NCBI GenBank assembly: GCA_032358255.1
Contig: JAULBX010011099.1
Span: 1-64,000, forward strand
From: Heterotrichella gracilis
Taxonomy: Eukaryota > Sar > Xanthophyceae > Tribonematales > Xanthonemataceae
Length of the DNA stretch: 64,000 nt
Direction: 5' to 3'
The position numbers were made by a program, and so were the translations under genes. Positions within the stretch are counted from its first letter, which is position 1. Each line of letters begins with the position of its first letter. Positions 19,101-26,925 of this stretch are shown here, in pieces. Under the pieces are notes generated by a model, which saw only the letters and a program-made list of their open reading frames with translations, ran no database searches and was not told the origin of the DNA.

Positions 19101-19768
19101 TCATTACTCACAAATGAAACAGTGGCAGGCGTTATAACAGGAAAGTTTCCAAGGAGGGTCACATCATCTATTTTAAAATTAGAGGAAGTGCCTGTTCTTA
19201 CAAATGTCCATCTAATATACAGGTTGGCTTGATTTGCGGCCCCTGAAGGTAGAATTAAACCGGAGCCTGATGCCAGATCCCAGTTACCGGCAGTTGCCTC
19301 TGTGTAATTAATTGTATTATATGTTGAACCGTTTGTGCTCCATTCTAAGGAATAAGTAGCATTGGAATTATAACCTGAAGATGACTTACGCATTCCAAAC
19401 GACAGGGCCACATTTGAATACCCTGTTGTACTAACTAATAAAATAGCTTCTGAAGTTCCTATTGGCGAAGATGTTTGGGTTGAGCCTGCGGTATTTGTAA
19501 ACGTAACTGAATTCCCTTCTCCTAAACAGGCGCCACCCGATGCTCCTGTGTACCCTGAAGAAGCATTGTTGGTGCTGATATTCATGCCGGCGCCGGTAAA
19601 GGTCCAGTTGCTTGGGTTAACATTGGCCACAGTGCCAAAATCGGTCGTATAAATAGTTGTTTGTGCCTTTAAATTCATTGTTTCACTGCCGAGAGCAGTA
19701 AGAAGAATACTTGATAAAAAAAGGCGATTAGACCAGGTCTTTAATTTAGAAATGTACGTTTTTTTCAT
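16124..19768 (-). CDS. T9SS-secreted choice-of-anchor-I/phytase-esterase-like protein
   Basis: A 1214-residue secreted protein. Signal peptide about 1-35; a jelly-roll-like N-terminal domain about 36-210; a Calx-beta domain about 214-326; a choice-of-anchor-I propeller about 335-830 with repeated SIIDISGG, DFEPEYVTVSPDDSKAWVSLQENNA and ISANEGDARAY elements; several Ig-like/gliding-type repeats; and a type A sorting domain over the last 75 residues. The choice-of-anchor-I family is related to PhoX-like and phytase-like esterases, but no hydrolase activity can be asserted. It is monocistronic with a strong terminator. Confidence 0.78.
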   Translation of the reverse strand: MKKTYISKLKTWSNRLFLSSILLTALGSETMNLKAQTTIYTTDFGTVANVNPSNWTFTGAGMNISTNNASSGYTGASGGACLGEGNSVTFTNTAGSTQTSSPIGTSEAILLVSTTGYSNVALSFGMRKSSSGYNSNATYSLEWSTNGSTYNTINYTEATAGNWDLASGSGLILPSGAANQANLYIRWTFVRTGTSSNFKIDDVTLLGNFPVITPATVSFVSNDTTVVESVSSATVFLKLTAASTASSAISVSVSALSNASVSDYSLAVSTVTFAANAPVNSTAAIVVNLTNDAIAESAEYIILRLSNPQNISIGSISQHAFYIGDNDKVIPQASNSLSLNLIGSFSNGTSGVNSAEIVAHDPISQRLFIANSIGAKLDIVNFVNPATPTLLLSVPISTYGNINSVAVKNGIVAVAIENGTNPQDSGKVVFFNTDGTFLKQVKVGMMPDMITFNHAGTKVITANEGEPNAAYTNDPDGSVSIIDISGGVSALTQTNVSHVTFTVYNGQEAALRAQGIRIFGLNANTAKDFEPEYVTVSPDDSKAWVSLQENNALIEINLSNNAINYIKALGTKDHSSLNNGIDASNVTRGVNVANFPVKGFYLPDAIASYTVGGVNYIISANEGDARAYSGFSEEKRVSALILDPSKFPNGSELKNNYVLGRLTVTDKSGDTDNDGDIDTIYSYGSRSFSIWNANTGNLVYDSKDDLELITATSSFSLLFNASNSNATRKDRSDDKGPEPEGVAIGTVGSSVYAFIALERIGGVIVYDVTNPNAPVYVTYVNNRSLPSNGPDLGSEGIIFIPQSQSPNGQHIVIAANEISSTLTFWGIPGCSTAINTSLSTSGNTTSACSNNPPQLSVPSSTALTYQWFTGTTAINGATSNTYAPLMSGSYSVAINGGTNCASSSVVRSVTVFPTPTVSVSGPTAVCFGGSITQTLSGAVSYSFNSVSSSSIISFTPAASGNNTIQALSANNCSNVSLRPYVVKSLPVLNLYTVPSTICLGQSSTLTATGAFSYTWSTGSFTDATVVSPNSSTVYSVSGSIDGCVSAGTLTVSVNPVPTILVSSSNTLICVGETATLSANGANTYVWSNGSTSNSIVVTPVSSVVYSVTGTNTLNCSTRSSLSQSVSECTAINNESIQEEMFTVFPNPADKDFAVHFKSHNNIDLKILNALGALVLEEKNYNSDSKIAINQLSKGIYFVVINAESKSIIKKIIVE

Positions 19769-20019
19769 AGTTTATTTTTGATGCTGCAAAGCAAATCAAC
19801 AAGCATTACTCTGACGTTCATTCAATGTTACTCCATTAATAAGATTCCCGATTTTGTATTAATACAATCTTATGTAAGGAACTAATAAGTGTATTATTTT
19901 ATTTACAATGAATTTTAGATCTCAAAAAAATCAGCCTTTTAAAGCCCTTGCTCAGAAACTTAAAACTAAGTTAATATAAGCGTAACCTGAACTTTTTTAA
20001 TTTGAGTAAAATAACAGCC

Positions 20020-20454
20020 ATGAAACAGATCAAAGATTTAATGACCAATCATACCGCTTCAAGTAACCGAAATGAGAATATTGATGGACTGAGTGAAAAA
20101 ATGCGGGCTTACGGATTAAATTCTTTAGTGGTGTTAGATGATGAAAAAGTGGTGGTAGGAACCCTTTCTTATCTGGATGTGTGTATAGCGCCATTAAGAC
20201 TTCAAAAAACAAGTTCTGAAATAAAAGTGGTTGATGTTATGTCAGCTAACACATTCACCATAAACATTCATGATGATGAAACCTTAGCACTAAATCTGAT
20301 GCGTCAATTTCATATGAATTCTCTACCCGTGGTTGATAATGAAAATAAACTAAGAGGAATTGTACGTTTTATAACACTCGCTCGTAGAATCATTAGCTTC
20401 AAAAAGAAGTTCAAAATGCCTTCTGTGCCCACTTTTCATTCAGAATTAGCTTAA
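20020..20454 (+). CDS. CBS-domain pair protein
   Basis: A 144-residue protein made of two CBS motifs (about residues 5-60 and 75-130; GTLSYLD and LPVVDNENKLRGIV are the typical strand-turn elements). Paired CBS domains bind adenosine nucleotides and sense energy state; with no attached domain the partner is unknown. ATG 20020 is preferred over an in-frame TTG at 20002. The rest of the 230 bases upstream is AT-rich and shared with the divergent T9SS gene. Confidence 0.8.
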   Translation: MKQIKDLMTNHTASSNRNENIDGLSEKMRAYGLNSLVVLDDEKVVVGTLSYLDVCIAPLRLQKTSSEIKVVDVMSANTFTINIHDDETLALNLMRQFHMNSLPVVDNENKLRGIVRFITLARRIISFKKKFKMPSVPTFHSELA

Positions 20455-20535
20455 TTAATTCTAAAATACCCATTCCCTTCCTTTCTAAGCATCATTTGAG
20501 TCTATTCGGATTCTGCTCGTTGATGAAATATTAAT

Positions 20536-20543
20536 TATCTTTA
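20536..20543 (+). promoter_or_regulatory. Promoter -7 box of the ALDH7-like gene
   Basis: TATCTTTA fits the Bacteroidota -7 consensus TAnnTTTG in seven of eight positions and lies 18 bases before the ATG of the dehydrogenase gene. No convincing -33 TTTG is seen at the usual spacing. Confidence 0.45.
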
Positions 20544-20561
20544 CCTCTTAAATTTTATACT

Positions 20562-22088
20562 ATGCAAAGTACTCTTAAAGCCTTAGGATTAAAAGATATT
20601 AATGAAGGTTGTTCTACCGGTCAAAAATGGTTTTCTAATGGTGAGATCATTGAATCTTACAGTCCGGTGGACGGGAAATTGATTGGTAAAGTAAAAACCG
20701 CCACAAAAGAAGATTACCAAAAAGTAATAAAATCAGCTAAAGAAGCCTTTCTTTTTTGGAGGACTTTACCGGCTCCAAAACGCGGGGAATATGTGCGTCA
20801 GTTTGGCGATAAATTGCGTGCAAAAAAGGCCGATCTTGGTAAATTGGTTTCTTATGAAATGGGAAAATCCTTACAAGAAGGATTGGGAGAAGTACAGGAA
20901 ATGATTGACATCTGCGATTTTGCTGTTGGACAATCACGCATGTTATATGGCACTCAGTTTCACAGCGAACGTCCGAAACACCGTATGATGGAACAATGGC
21001 ACCCATTGGGCATCGTAGGAATTATTTCTGCCTTTAATTTTCCGGTGGCGGTATGGAGCTGGAATACCGCTTTGGCCTGGATCTGTGGCGATGTGTGCGT
21101 ATGGAAACCTTCCGAAAAAGTGCCTTTGTGTTCTATTGCGTGTCAGAATATCTGGAATGAAGTGGCTAAAGAAAATAATTTACCCGAAGGGATTTCTTGC
21201 CTCGTAAATGGTAATTATAAAATTGGTGAATACCTTACACAAGACGCACATGTGCCATTAGTTTCTGCTACCGGCTCTACCCGTATGGGGAAAATTGTTG
21301 GCACGACAGTAGCTGAACGTTTTGGAAAAAGTATATTAGAATTAGGAGGCAACAACGCTATTATCATTACTGAAAACGCTGACCTCAATATGACTATTGT
21401 TGGGGCGGTATTTGGCGCCGTTGGAACAGCCGGTCAACGTTGTACATCCACCCGTCGTTTGATCATTCATGAAAAAGTTTACGATAAGGTAAAAGATAGT
21501 TTGGTAAAAGCTTACGGACAATTAAAAATTGGAAATCCTTTGGATGAAAAAAATCACGTGGGTCCATTAATTGATAAAGATGCTGTAAAGAATTATCAAA
21601 GTGCTTTAGAACGCATTATTGCTGAGGGCGGGAAGATCATTGTGCAAGGCGGTGTGTTTGAAGGAAAAGGCTACGAAAGCGGTTGTTATGTGAAACCGGC
21701 CATTGCTGAAGCCAAGAACGACATGGAAATTGTGCAACACGAAACCTTTGCCCCTATTTTATATTTGATCAAATACAAAACCTTAGATGAATCCATTGCC
21801 TTGCAAAACGGCGTGCCTCAAGGTTTATCGAGTGCCATCATGACCACCAATATGCGTGAGGCTGAATTATTTTTAAGTGCTCAGGGAAGTGATTGTGGTA
21901 TTGCTAATGTGAACATTGGTACCAGTGGCGCTGAAATTGGCGGAGCCTTTGGCGGAGAAAAAGAGACAGGCGGTGGACGTGAAAGCGGCTCTGATGCCTG
22001 GAAAGCCTATATGCGCCGACAAACCAATACCCTCAACTGGGGCGATACCTTGCCTTTGGCACAAGGAATTAAGTTTGATCTGGGTTAA
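20562..22088 (+). CDS. Aldehyde dehydrogenase of the ALDH7 (antiquitin/AmaB) type
   Basis: A 508-residue NAD-dependent aldehyde dehydrogenase. The general base E260 lies in LELGGNN and the nucleophile C294 in AGQRCTSTRR; the GGNN form in place of GGKS is typical of the ALDH7/antiquitin branch, which oxidises alpha-aminoadipic semialdehyde (piperideine-6-carboxylate) in lysine breakdown. The specific substrate is inferred from that family. It is monocistronic and converges on a GNAT-like gene. Confidence 0.82.
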   Translation: MQSTLKALGLKDINEGCSTGQKWFSNGEIIESYSPVDGKLIGKVKTATKEDYQKVIKSAKEAFLFWRTLPAPKRGEYVRQFGDKLRAKKADLGKLVSYEMGKSLQEGLGEVQEMIDICDFAVGQSRMLYGTQFHSERPKHRMMEQWHPLGIVGIISAFNFPVAVWSWNTALAWICGDVCVWKPSEKVPLCSIACQNIWNEVAKENNLPEGISCLVNGNYKIGEYLTQDAHVPLVSATGSTRMGKIVGTTVAERFGKSILELGGNNAIIITENADLNMTIVGAVFGAVGTAGQRCTSTRRLIIHEKVYDKVKDSLVKAYGQLKIGNPLDEKNHVGPLIDKDAVKNYQSALERIIAEGGKIIVQGGVFEGKGYESGCYVKPAIAEAKNDMEIVQHETFAPILYLIKYKTLDESIALQNGVPQGLSSAIMTTNMREAELFLSAQGSDCGIANVNIGTSGAEIGGAFGGEKETGGGRESGSDAWKAYMRRQTNTLNWGDTLPLAQGIKFDLG

Positions 22089-22107
22089 ACTTTTTTAAGA
22101 TCTTATT

Positions 22108-23391
22108 TTAAGGCTTGGTTAAAAGCGAAGATTTTTCGTTTTTCTCCAGGCCTTCTTCTTTAAAAGGATTTCTTGGGATCCACTCTGCAGGCTGCAGAAA
22201 AGATATAAAAGGTTTTAAGATCAATTTAGAAATGGTGTTTTGTGGTTTGATGTAACAGATCAGATCTTCCGGTTTTGCACCCACTGTTGTTTTAATTTCA
22301 GAAGCAGTTCTTCCTAAATTCACCGTGTGACAGTGATGCTTAATTCCTTCGTTGATGGCGCAATATAACAAATTCTGATACAGATCAAATTCTTTGTTAA
22401 GGTCATAATCAAATCCAATGTAATGCGCTTCCAAGGAGCGGTCACCCAACACTAAACTTGTACCAAATGCCACCAGTTTGCCTTCTAGAAAAAATCCATT
22501 CACTGTAAATTCGTCTTTAAACAAGGCCTTCACCTCACTAAAATAATGCTTGGGTAATTTGATCAGTTTAAATTTAGCCTTCTCAAAAATAGATTCATAC
22601 AAGGCATACATTCTTTTTTCATGCCGTTGAACCTCTTCCAGACTTAAAATCTTCCGTTCAAGTGCTTCGCCATTTTTAAAAATAGCCTTTGCCCGATTAC
22701 GGTATTTTTTTGAAAATAAATCTAAGTAAGCATTTATGGAATCTACTTCCTTCGGCAAAGTCACCATCAAATTCGGCTCCACCAAACAGGAGACATACTT
22801 TTCAGAGTCTAATAATTTAGAGGGTTCCAATGGTTTATAAAAATCTTTGATCAAGATTGCCGAAATGGTTCCTCTTAATTTCTCTTCTCTAGAAACAAGG
22901 TCCGTTATTTTTAATACTAATTCACCGGCCTCCGACTTTTTAAGTTTAGGGTCGAATAAAAAACCATATTCCCCGCTAATTAAATTATTTCCACAGGTAA
23001 ATAAACGCATAAGGACTTCGTGCTTATTTTTATCCACATAACGCTCAAATAAATTCATGCGGTGTGACTTTAAGGACTCCACCTGCTGATCCATGAGCTC
23101 TCCAAATACAGAAGCTTTAAAATCAACTACCTGATAATAAATAATACCACAGGGCTTTTTTTTATGATAGACCAATACATAACGGCACATGAGTTTAGTA
23201 TGCTCGGCCTGTTCAATGATCTTTAAATAATCGCGCTCAAGAAATACAGTTTTGTTCTGTGTCATAGCATCCCAATCTGAAGCTGGGATTGACGCAGCAT
23301 TTTCATACAGAGAAAATGAAAATTGATCATTTATCTCTCTATAAGGCAAAAAACGTTTTTTAGAAGAAACCGGCTTGCAAAAGCTAAACAT
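22108..23391 (-). CDS. GNAT/FemAB-like acyltransferase
   Basis: A 427-residue protein whose middle and C-terminal part (about 230-390) looks like an acyl-CoA N-acyltransferase fold of the BioF2/FemAB-like type: YRNRAKAIFKNGEALERKI, then FTVNGFFLEGKLVAFGTSLVLGD split by typical turns, then GIKHHCHTVNLGRTASEIK. Such proteins acylate amino groups or add amino acids to cell-envelope precursors. No signal peptide or membrane segment is seen. The acceptor cannot be predicted. Confidence 0.6.
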   Translation of the reverse strand: MFSFCKPVSSKKRFLPYREINDQFSFSLYENAASIPASDWDAMTQNKTVFLERDYLKIIEQAEHTKLMCRYVLVYHKKKPCGIIYYQVVDFKASVFGELMDQQVESLKSHRMNLFERYVDKNKHEVLMRLFTCGNNLISGEYGFLFDPKLKKSEAGELVLKITDLVSREEKLRGTISAILIKDFYKPLEPSKLLDSEKYVSCLVEPNLMVTLPKEVDSINAYLDLFSKKYRNRAKAIFKNGEALERKILSLEEVQRHEKRMYALYESIFEKAKFKLIKLPKHYFSEVKALFKDEFTVNGFFLEGKLVAFGTSLVLGDRSLEAHYIGFDYDLNKEFDLYQNLLYCAINEGIKHHCHTVNLGRTASEIKTTVGAKPEDLICYIKPQNTISKLILKPFISFLQPAEWIPRNPFKEEGLEKNEKSSLLTKP

Positions 23392-23490
23392 AGTCTGCTA
23401 AAAATACTCATTTTAAGGCGGTATTGGAAGCTGAATGAAACTAAAAATTCTTAAAATTTACTCTTAAAAACCCTTATATTTAAAGGCATT

Positions 23491-24387
23491 ATGGCGCTTG
23501 ATTTAAGTTATTTATCCCCTATAGACCCTGTTGGCATTGAAGAACGCATTGCCCGTTTTAATTCACGCAGCATAAAAAAAGAAAGTAAACGAAACGGGCT
23601 GAAATTAGCGCTCAGCATGATCGATCTCACCACTTTGGAAGGAAAAGATACAGCAGACAAAGTAAAAAATCTATGTTACAAAGCCATGCATCCCAGCGAT
23701 GATCTTGAGGGATTACCTCAGGTAGCTGCAGTTTGTGTGTATCCCAATCATGTAAAGACGGCTAAGATGGCCCTCAAAGGAAGCGATGTAAAAGTGGCAT
23801 CTGTTGCTACAGCCTTTCCAAGTGGAAATTCTACTTTAAAACTAAAATTAGAGGACACGCGTTATGCTCTTTCAGAAGGGGCAGATGAAATAGATATGGT
23901 GATCAGTCGTGGTGAATTTTTAAGTGGCCATTATTCATTTGTATACGATGAGATAGCGGCTATTAAAGAAACCTGTGGCAAAGTTCGTTTAAAAGTGATT
24001 TTAGAAACAGGTGAATTAGGTTCGTTGGAAAATGTGCGCAAAGCCAGTGAAATTGCTATGTTGGCCGGAGCAGATTTTATTAAAACCTCAACCGGAAAAA
24101 TTCAACCGGCTGCCACCATGCCCGTCACCTTGGTTATGTTGGAAGCGATCAAAGCGTATTATCAAAAAACAAATAAGATCATTGGCATGAAACCGGCGGG
24201 GGGCATTTCAACTTCAAAAGCCGCACTTCAATATCTGGTGATGCTGAATGAAACACTTGGTGGACCATGGATGAGTCCGGAGTACTTTCGTTTCGGGGCC
24301 AGTAGTTTGGCGAATGATATTATTCTGCAGTTGGGGAAGGAACAACATGGGGTTTATTATAATAAGGATCATGTGAGTAATGATTAA
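23491..24387 (+). CDS. deoC: Deoxyribose-phosphate aldolase
   Basis: A 298-residue class I aldolase that splits 2-deoxyribose 5-phosphate into glyceraldehyde 3-phosphate and acetaldehyde. The Schiff-base lysine is K198 in FIKTSTGK, the second lysine K234 in GMKPAGGIS, and the acid D135 in ADEIDMV. It is the long form with an N-terminal extension, common outside enterobacteria. The following aldehyde dehydrogenase would suit oxidation of the acetaldehyde product, but a repeat-rich insertion (24411-25468) now separates the two. Confidence 0.92.
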   Translation: MALDLSYLSPIDPVGIEERIARFNSRSIKKESKRNGLKLALSMIDLTTLEGKDTADKVKNLCYKAMHPSDDLEGLPQVAAVCVYPNHVKTAKMALKGSDVKVASVATAFPSGNSTLKLKLEDTRYALSEGADEIDMVISRGEFLSGHYSFVYDEIAAIKETCGKVRLKVILETGELGSLENVRKASEIAMLAGADFIKTSTGKIQPAATMPVTLVMLEAIKAYYQKTNKIIGMKPAGGISTSKAALQYLVMLNETLGGPWMSPEYFRFGASSLANDIILQLGKEQHGVYYNKDHVSND

Positions 24388-24410
24388 GACTATCATAGAA
24401 ACATAAAAAA

Positions 24411-24440
24411 CGGACGCAGATTTCACGGATTACGCGGATC
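24411..24440. repeat. Left inverted repeat flanking the GxxExxY gene
   Basis: These 30 bases are the reverse complement, with two internal mismatches over a 27-base core, of 25054-25083 in the downstream tandem array (core ...AATCCGTGAAATCTGCGTC). A further degenerate copy, GCGCGGATT, follows at about 24459. A separate hairpin (TTTTTAGC-TAC-GCTAAAAA) lies at 24470-24488. The repeats enclose the GxxExxY gene. Confidence 0.7.
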
Positions 24441-24529
24441 TAAAATTAATTTATTATTGCGCGGATTGATTTTTAGCTACGCTAAAAACAGAGCAAAACA
24501 AATTATTTTGAAAATGAGAAGATACAGTT

Positions 24530-24967
24530 ATGAATTACATTATTGAAGAAATAGATGATTTAAACTTAAATGATCTATCATCGGATTATGGTGATAATGA
24601 ACTTAATGCTCTAACATACACAATTATCGGTATGGCCATGGAAGTATACAATAATTTAGGAAAAGGTTTTTCTGAGAATGTTTATAAAGATTGTCTGTGC
24701 ATAGAATTCGTAAATAAACAGATTTCATATGACAGGGAAAAAAAATTCGACATTATTTATAAAGGCATTAAAATTCCACATCATTATTTTGCAGACTTCA
24801 TAATTGATGACAAAGTTGTATTAGAAATTAAATCGCACAGTTTGCTTATTGAAGACCACACAAAGCGGATCATAAACTATCTCGCCGTTTCAAAATGCAA
24901 GGTTGGATTAATTATTAATTTTGGAGAAAACTCTTTAAAATTTAAAAGGATAATTCTAAGCAAATAA
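24530..24967 (+). CDS. GxxExxY protein
   Basis: A 145-residue member of the GxxExxY family: GFSENVY near residues 44-50 is the signature, and it continues with ADFIIDDKVVLEIKS (about 86-100), a PD-(D/E)xK-like core with D, E and K in order. Function is unproven; a nuclease fold has been suggested for the family. The gene lies between inverted copies of an ATCTGCG-type repeat and directly before the 96-bp tandem array, and it interrupts an otherwise sensible deoC-aldehyde dehydrogenase pair. Confidence 0.85.
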   Translation: MNYIIEEIDDLNLNDLSSDYGDNELNALTYTIIGMAMEVYNNLGKGFSENVYKDCLCIEFVNKQISYDREKKFDIIYKGIKIPHHYFADFIIDDKVVLEIKSHSLLIEDHTKRIINYLAVSKCKVGLIINFGENSLKFKRIILSK

Positions 24968-24970
24968 ACC

Positions 24971-25468
24971 TCTATGAAATCTGCGTCAAACAAAAACAAA
25001 CAATAAACCTTGATCTGTGAAATTAGTTATCGATTGCATTAACATAAATTTAAAACATCTGCGAAATCCGTGAAATCTGCGTCAAAGAAAAACAAACAAC
25101 ACATTGATCTGCGAAATTTGTTATCGATGGCATTAACATAAATTAAAAACATCTGCGAAATCTGTGAAATCTGCGTCAAAGAAAAACAAACAACACACCT
25201 TAATCTGCGAAATTAGTTATCGCTTGCATTAACATAAATTAAAAACATCTGCGAAATCTGTGAAATCTGCGTCAAACAAAAACAAACAACACACCTTAAT
25301 CTGCGAAAATAGTTATCACTTGCATTAACATAAATTAAAAACATCTGAGAAATCTGTGAAATCTGCGTCAAAGAAAAACAAACAACACACTTTAATCTGA
25401 GAAATTAGTTATCGATTGCATTAACATAAATTAAAAACATCTGCGAAATCTGTGAAATCTGCGTCTAA
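24971..25468. repeat. Tandem array of a 96-bp repeat, five full copies plus a partial one
   Basis: Copies start at 24971, 25067, 25161, 25257 and 25353 (lengths 96, 94, 96, 96, 96), with a partial sixth copy at 25449-25468. Each unit contains three ATCTG(C/T)G(A)AA-type words, a TTAGTTATCG segment and GCATTAACATAAATT. Copies differ at a few scattered positions. There are no unique spacers, so this is not a CRISPR array. The last copy runs into the coding sequence of the aldehyde dehydrogenase. Confidence 0.92.
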
Positions 25469-26915
25469 AAAACAACCCTTATTATCCTGGGAATACTCCC
25501 CGGCACCTGAGTCAACCGCTCACATCAGAATAGCCCCCCGCTATGATCTGTTTATCAATGGCACTTTTGTAAAACCTCAAAGTAAAAAGTACTTTGCTAC
25601 TTACGACCCGGCGACTGAAGAAAAACTCTCCGAAGTGGCTCTTGCCAATGAAAAAGACGTTGATCTGGCCGTAAAAGCAGCTCGCTCAGCCTATGAAAAG
25701 GTGTGGAAAAAAATGCCCGCTCAAGAACGCGCCAAATATATATTCAGAATTGCACGCATGATCCAGGAACGCTCGCGCGAATTAGCCGTTATTGAAACAA
25801 TGGATGGCGGCAAACCCATCCGGGAAAGTCGCGACTTTGATATTCCCGCAGCAGCCAATCACTTTTTTTATTACGCCGGTTGGGCAGATAAATTAGAATA
25901 TGCCTTCCCTAATAAAAAACCACGATCCATTGGGGTGGTTGGTCAAATTATTCCTTGGAATTTCCCCCTGATGATGGCTGCCTGGAAAATAGCCCCGGCC
26001 TTAGCTGCCGGTAATACGGTGGTTTTAAAATCGGCCGAAAACACCCCACTAACGGCTTACAAATTAGCGGAAATTATTCGGGATTGTGGGCTGCCAGCAG
26101 GTGTGGTGAATATTATCAGTGGCGCAGCAGAAACCGGTGCCGCTTTGGTCAATCATCCTAATGTGAATAAGATAGCCTTTACCGGAAGTACTGAAGTGGG
26201 TAAACAGATTCAAAAAAGCATTGCCGGCACCAATAAAAAACTGACTTTAGAACTCGGCGGTAAATCGGCCAATATCATTTTTGAAGATGCCTCTATCAAT
26301 CAGGCAGTAGAAGGAATTATTAATGGCATCTTTTTTAATCAGGGACATGTGTGTTGTGCCGGTTCACGTTTATTGGTTCAGGAAAGCATTGCGGATGAAG
26401 TTATACTAAAATTAAAACAACGAATGGAAAATTTGCGTGTTGGCAATCCATTGGACAAAAACACAGACATTGGTGCCATTAACAGCAAAGCACAACTTGA
26501 AACAATAAACAAGTATCTGCAAATCGCAAAAGAAGAACAAACAGAAGTGTACCAAAGTTCCTGTCAACTTCCGGAAAAAGGATTTTTTTGCAAACCCACT
26601 TTGTTTTTAAAAGTGGCGCAAAGTAATCGTGTGGTTCAGGAAGAGATTTTTGGTCCGGTATTAACTGTTCAAACCTTCAGAACCATAGAAGAAGTGATTG
26701 AAAAAGCCAATAACACGCCGTATGGCTTAAGCGCGGGAGTATGGACAGACAAAGGCTCTAAAATTTTTCAATTGACAAAACAATTAAAAGCCGGTGTGGT
26801 TTGGGCAAATACCTACAATAAATTTGATCCCACTTCTCCTTTTGGTGGAATGAAAGAAAGTGGTTTTGGAAGAGAAGGTGGATTGCATGGACTTATGCCC
26901 TACCTGAATTTGTAA
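25452..26915 (+). CDS. Aldehyde dehydrogenase
   Basis: A 487-residue NAD(P)-dependent aldehyde dehydrogenase. The general base is E267 (LELGGKS) and the nucleophile C301 (GHVCCAGSR); the Rossmann loop FTGSTEVG is at 243-250. The reading frame needs to begin before LLSWEYSPAPES, and the only in-frame start is GTG 25452, inside the last partial 96-bp repeat; an in-frame TAA lies 30 bases further up. The substrate may be the acetaldehyde made by DeoC, by genomic position only. Confidence 0.85.
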   Translation: MKSASKKQPLLSWEYSPAPESTAHIRIAPRYDLFINGTFVKPQSKKYFATYDPATEEKLSEVALANEKDVDLAVKAARSAYEKVWKKMPAQERAKYIFRIARMIQERSRELAVIETMDGGKPIRESRDFDIPAAANHFFYYAGWADKLEYAFPNKKPRSIGVVGQIIPWNFPLMMAAWKIAPALAAGNTVVLKSAENTPLTAYKLAEIIRDCGLPAGVVNIISGAAETGAALVNHPNVNKIAFTGSTEVGKQIQKSIAGTNKKLTLELGGKSANIIFEDASINQAVEGIINGIFFNQGHVCCAGSRLLVQESIADEVILKLKQRMENLRVGNPLDKNTDIGAINSKAQLETINKYLQIAKEEQTEVYQSSCQLPEKGFFCKPTLFLKVAQSNRVVQEEIFGPVLTVQTFRTIEEVIEKANNTPYGLSAGVWTDKGSKIFQLTKQLKAGVVWANTYNKFDPTSPFGGMKESGFGREGGLHGLMPYLNL

Positions 26916-26925
26916 AAAAACTTGT

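Noticed and set aside
22085-22105. Terminator between the ALDH7-like gene and the GNAT-like gene
   Set aside because: Only AAGATCTT pairs firmly; the rest is AT-rich and too weak to call.
24971-25468. CRISPR array
   Set aside because: The 96-bp units are joined head to tail with no unique spacers and there are no cas genes; it is a plain tandem repeat.
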